This document shows, in pieces, positions 14,704 to 15,312 of a stretch of 15,312 nt of DNA. Every line of letters begins with the position of its first letter. The first letter of the stretch is position 1. Made by a program: the position numbers and the translations under genes. This stretch comes from Myxococcales bacterium. GTDB lineage: Bacteria > Myxococcota > Bradymonadia > UBA7976 > UBA1532. The notes beneath the pieces are model-generated. The model searched no databases. It worked only from the letters and a program-made list of their open reading frames with translations, and was not told the origin of the DNA. The DNA lies in NCBI GenBank assembly GCA_020430675.1, contig JAGQJJ010000022.1:1-15312 (forward strand), given 5' to 3'.

Positions 14704-15312
14704 GCGAGGCCCGCATCCGGCGCGACCTGGTGCGCTACAGCCGGGCGATGCACGCGGCGGGCATGGTCGCCAACCACGACGGCAACCTCTCGGCGCGGCT
14801 CACCGACGAGCGCCTGCTCTGTACGCCCACGGCCTTCAGCAAAGCTGATGTTGGCCCTGAAGATCTGCTGGCGCTCGACGCGAAGGGCAATCGCATCTCG
14901 GGCCGCCACCGCCCGTTCAGTGAACTGAACCTGCACCTCGCGGTCTACGCCGCGCGGCCTGAGGTCGCCGCCGTCGTGCACGCGCACCCGGTGCACGCCA
15001 CTGCTTTCGGCGCCGCGGGCCGGCCGTTGCCGCCGCCGTTTCTGCCCGAAGCGGTCGTCTCGCTGGGCGCCGAGGTGCCGTTGGTGCCGCTCGCGGCCCC
15101 CGGCGGCGGCGCTGTCGACGCGCTGCGCCCCTTCATCCGCCGCGTCGACGCGGTCCTCATCGCTGGCAATGGTGTGCTGGCCTGGGGCCCCACTCTTGAG
15201 ACCGCCTGGCTGCGGCTGGAACTGGTCGAGCATCTCTGTCGCATCGCGCATGCCGCGCTGCCCCTCGGCGGGGTCAAGCCGCTGCCCGATGACATGGTGC
15301 AAAGCCTGGTCG
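14700..15312 (+). CDS. Class II aldolase/adducin family protein (FucA-like), cut by window end
   Basis: The gene starts at the ATG at 14700, overlapping the previous stop by four bases, and runs off the right edge; 204 residues are visible, already close to the size of L-fuculose-1-phosphate aldolase (about 215). GNLSAR (28-33) is the phosphate-binding loop. E75 in FSELNLH is the catalytic acid, and H94 and H96 in HAHPVHA are zinc ligands. Spacing matches E. coli FucA (E73, H92, H94, H155), but the position of the third ligand is N157 in IAGNGVLAWG, where relatives have HG. Class II aldolases in microcompartments of the planctomycete PVM type split fuculose- or rhamnulose-1-phosphate into lactaldehyde and DHAP inside the shell. 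The same role here is an inference from the operon with two BMC-P genes. Family assignment is firm, substrate unknown. Confidence 0.9.
   Translation, partial: MSEARIRRDLVRYSRAMHAAGMVANHDGNLSARLTDERLLCTPTAFSKADVGPEDLLALDAKGNRISGRHRPFSELNLHLAVYAARPEVAAVVHAHPVHATAFGAAGRPLPPPFLPEAVVSLGAEVPLVPLAAPGGGAVDALRPFIRRVDAVLIAGNGVLAWGPTLETAWLRLELVEHLCRIAHAALPLGGVKPLPDDMVQSLV

Overview
This 15.3 kb window is very GC-rich and densely coding. It most likely comes from a Myxococcota chromosome. The evidence is a PilZ fragment of the Myxococcus paralogous type (TIGR02266-like), an outer-surface protein with an Asp/Ala/Gly/Pro-rich linker and a MYXO-CTERM-like tail (Cys, hydrophobic segment, Arg cluster), a Pkn2-type Ser/Thr kinase, and abundant alpha-solenoid and multidomain proteins. 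I see no rRNA, tRNA, CRISPR array, insertion sequence or phage gene.

Layout. (1) 3-341 (+): end of a PilZ-domain gene, convergent with the next block. (2) 5898-363 (-): four genes in one direction. In transcription order they are a calcineurin-like phosphoesterase-fold protein that has lost most metal ligands, a 656-residue helical/beta-propeller-like protein coupled to it by a 4-base ATGA overlap, a Tat-exported DctP-like solute-binding protein without visible DctQ/DctM partners, and a Ser/Thr kinase. The kinase's C-terminus, after one membrane segment, is a bacterial microcompartment (BMC) shell domain. (3) 5899-6301: an unusually AT-rich regulatory region with a four-half-site dyad and a good promoter. 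(4) 6302-6826 (+): a small HEAT-like protein, convergent with (5) 8770-6956 (-), a lipoprotein with two M15 peptidase/peptidoglycan-binding repeats and a MYXO-CTERM-like tail. (6) 8771-9182: intergenic, with a degenerate 43-bp tandem repeat. (7) 9183-11933 (+): a STAND-like P-loop/TPR protein, convergent with (8) 14057-11952 (-), a two-module AAA+ ATPase of the type also found with extracellular contractile injection systems. (9) 14135-15312 (+): two BMC-P (EutN/CcmL) vertex proteins and a class II aldolase, overlapping by 1 and 4 bases and so one operon, running off the window.

The most interesting signal is a microcompartment theme at both ends of the window. At the right are the vertex proteins and an aldolase of the kind found in sugar-phosphate metabolosomes (L-fucose/L-rhamnose type). 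At the left is a membrane kinase carrying a hexamer-type BMC domain, which suggests a kinase that docks on, or is assembled with, a shell facet. That link is an inference. Several proteins in the window also keep their fold but lack a canonical functional residue: the phosphoesterase, the solute-binding protein, one M15 repeat, two P-loops, the third zinc ligand of the aldolase and the PilZ serine. Four start codons follow a TAnnnT element at 6-7 nt, which suggests leaderless transcripts are common in this genome.
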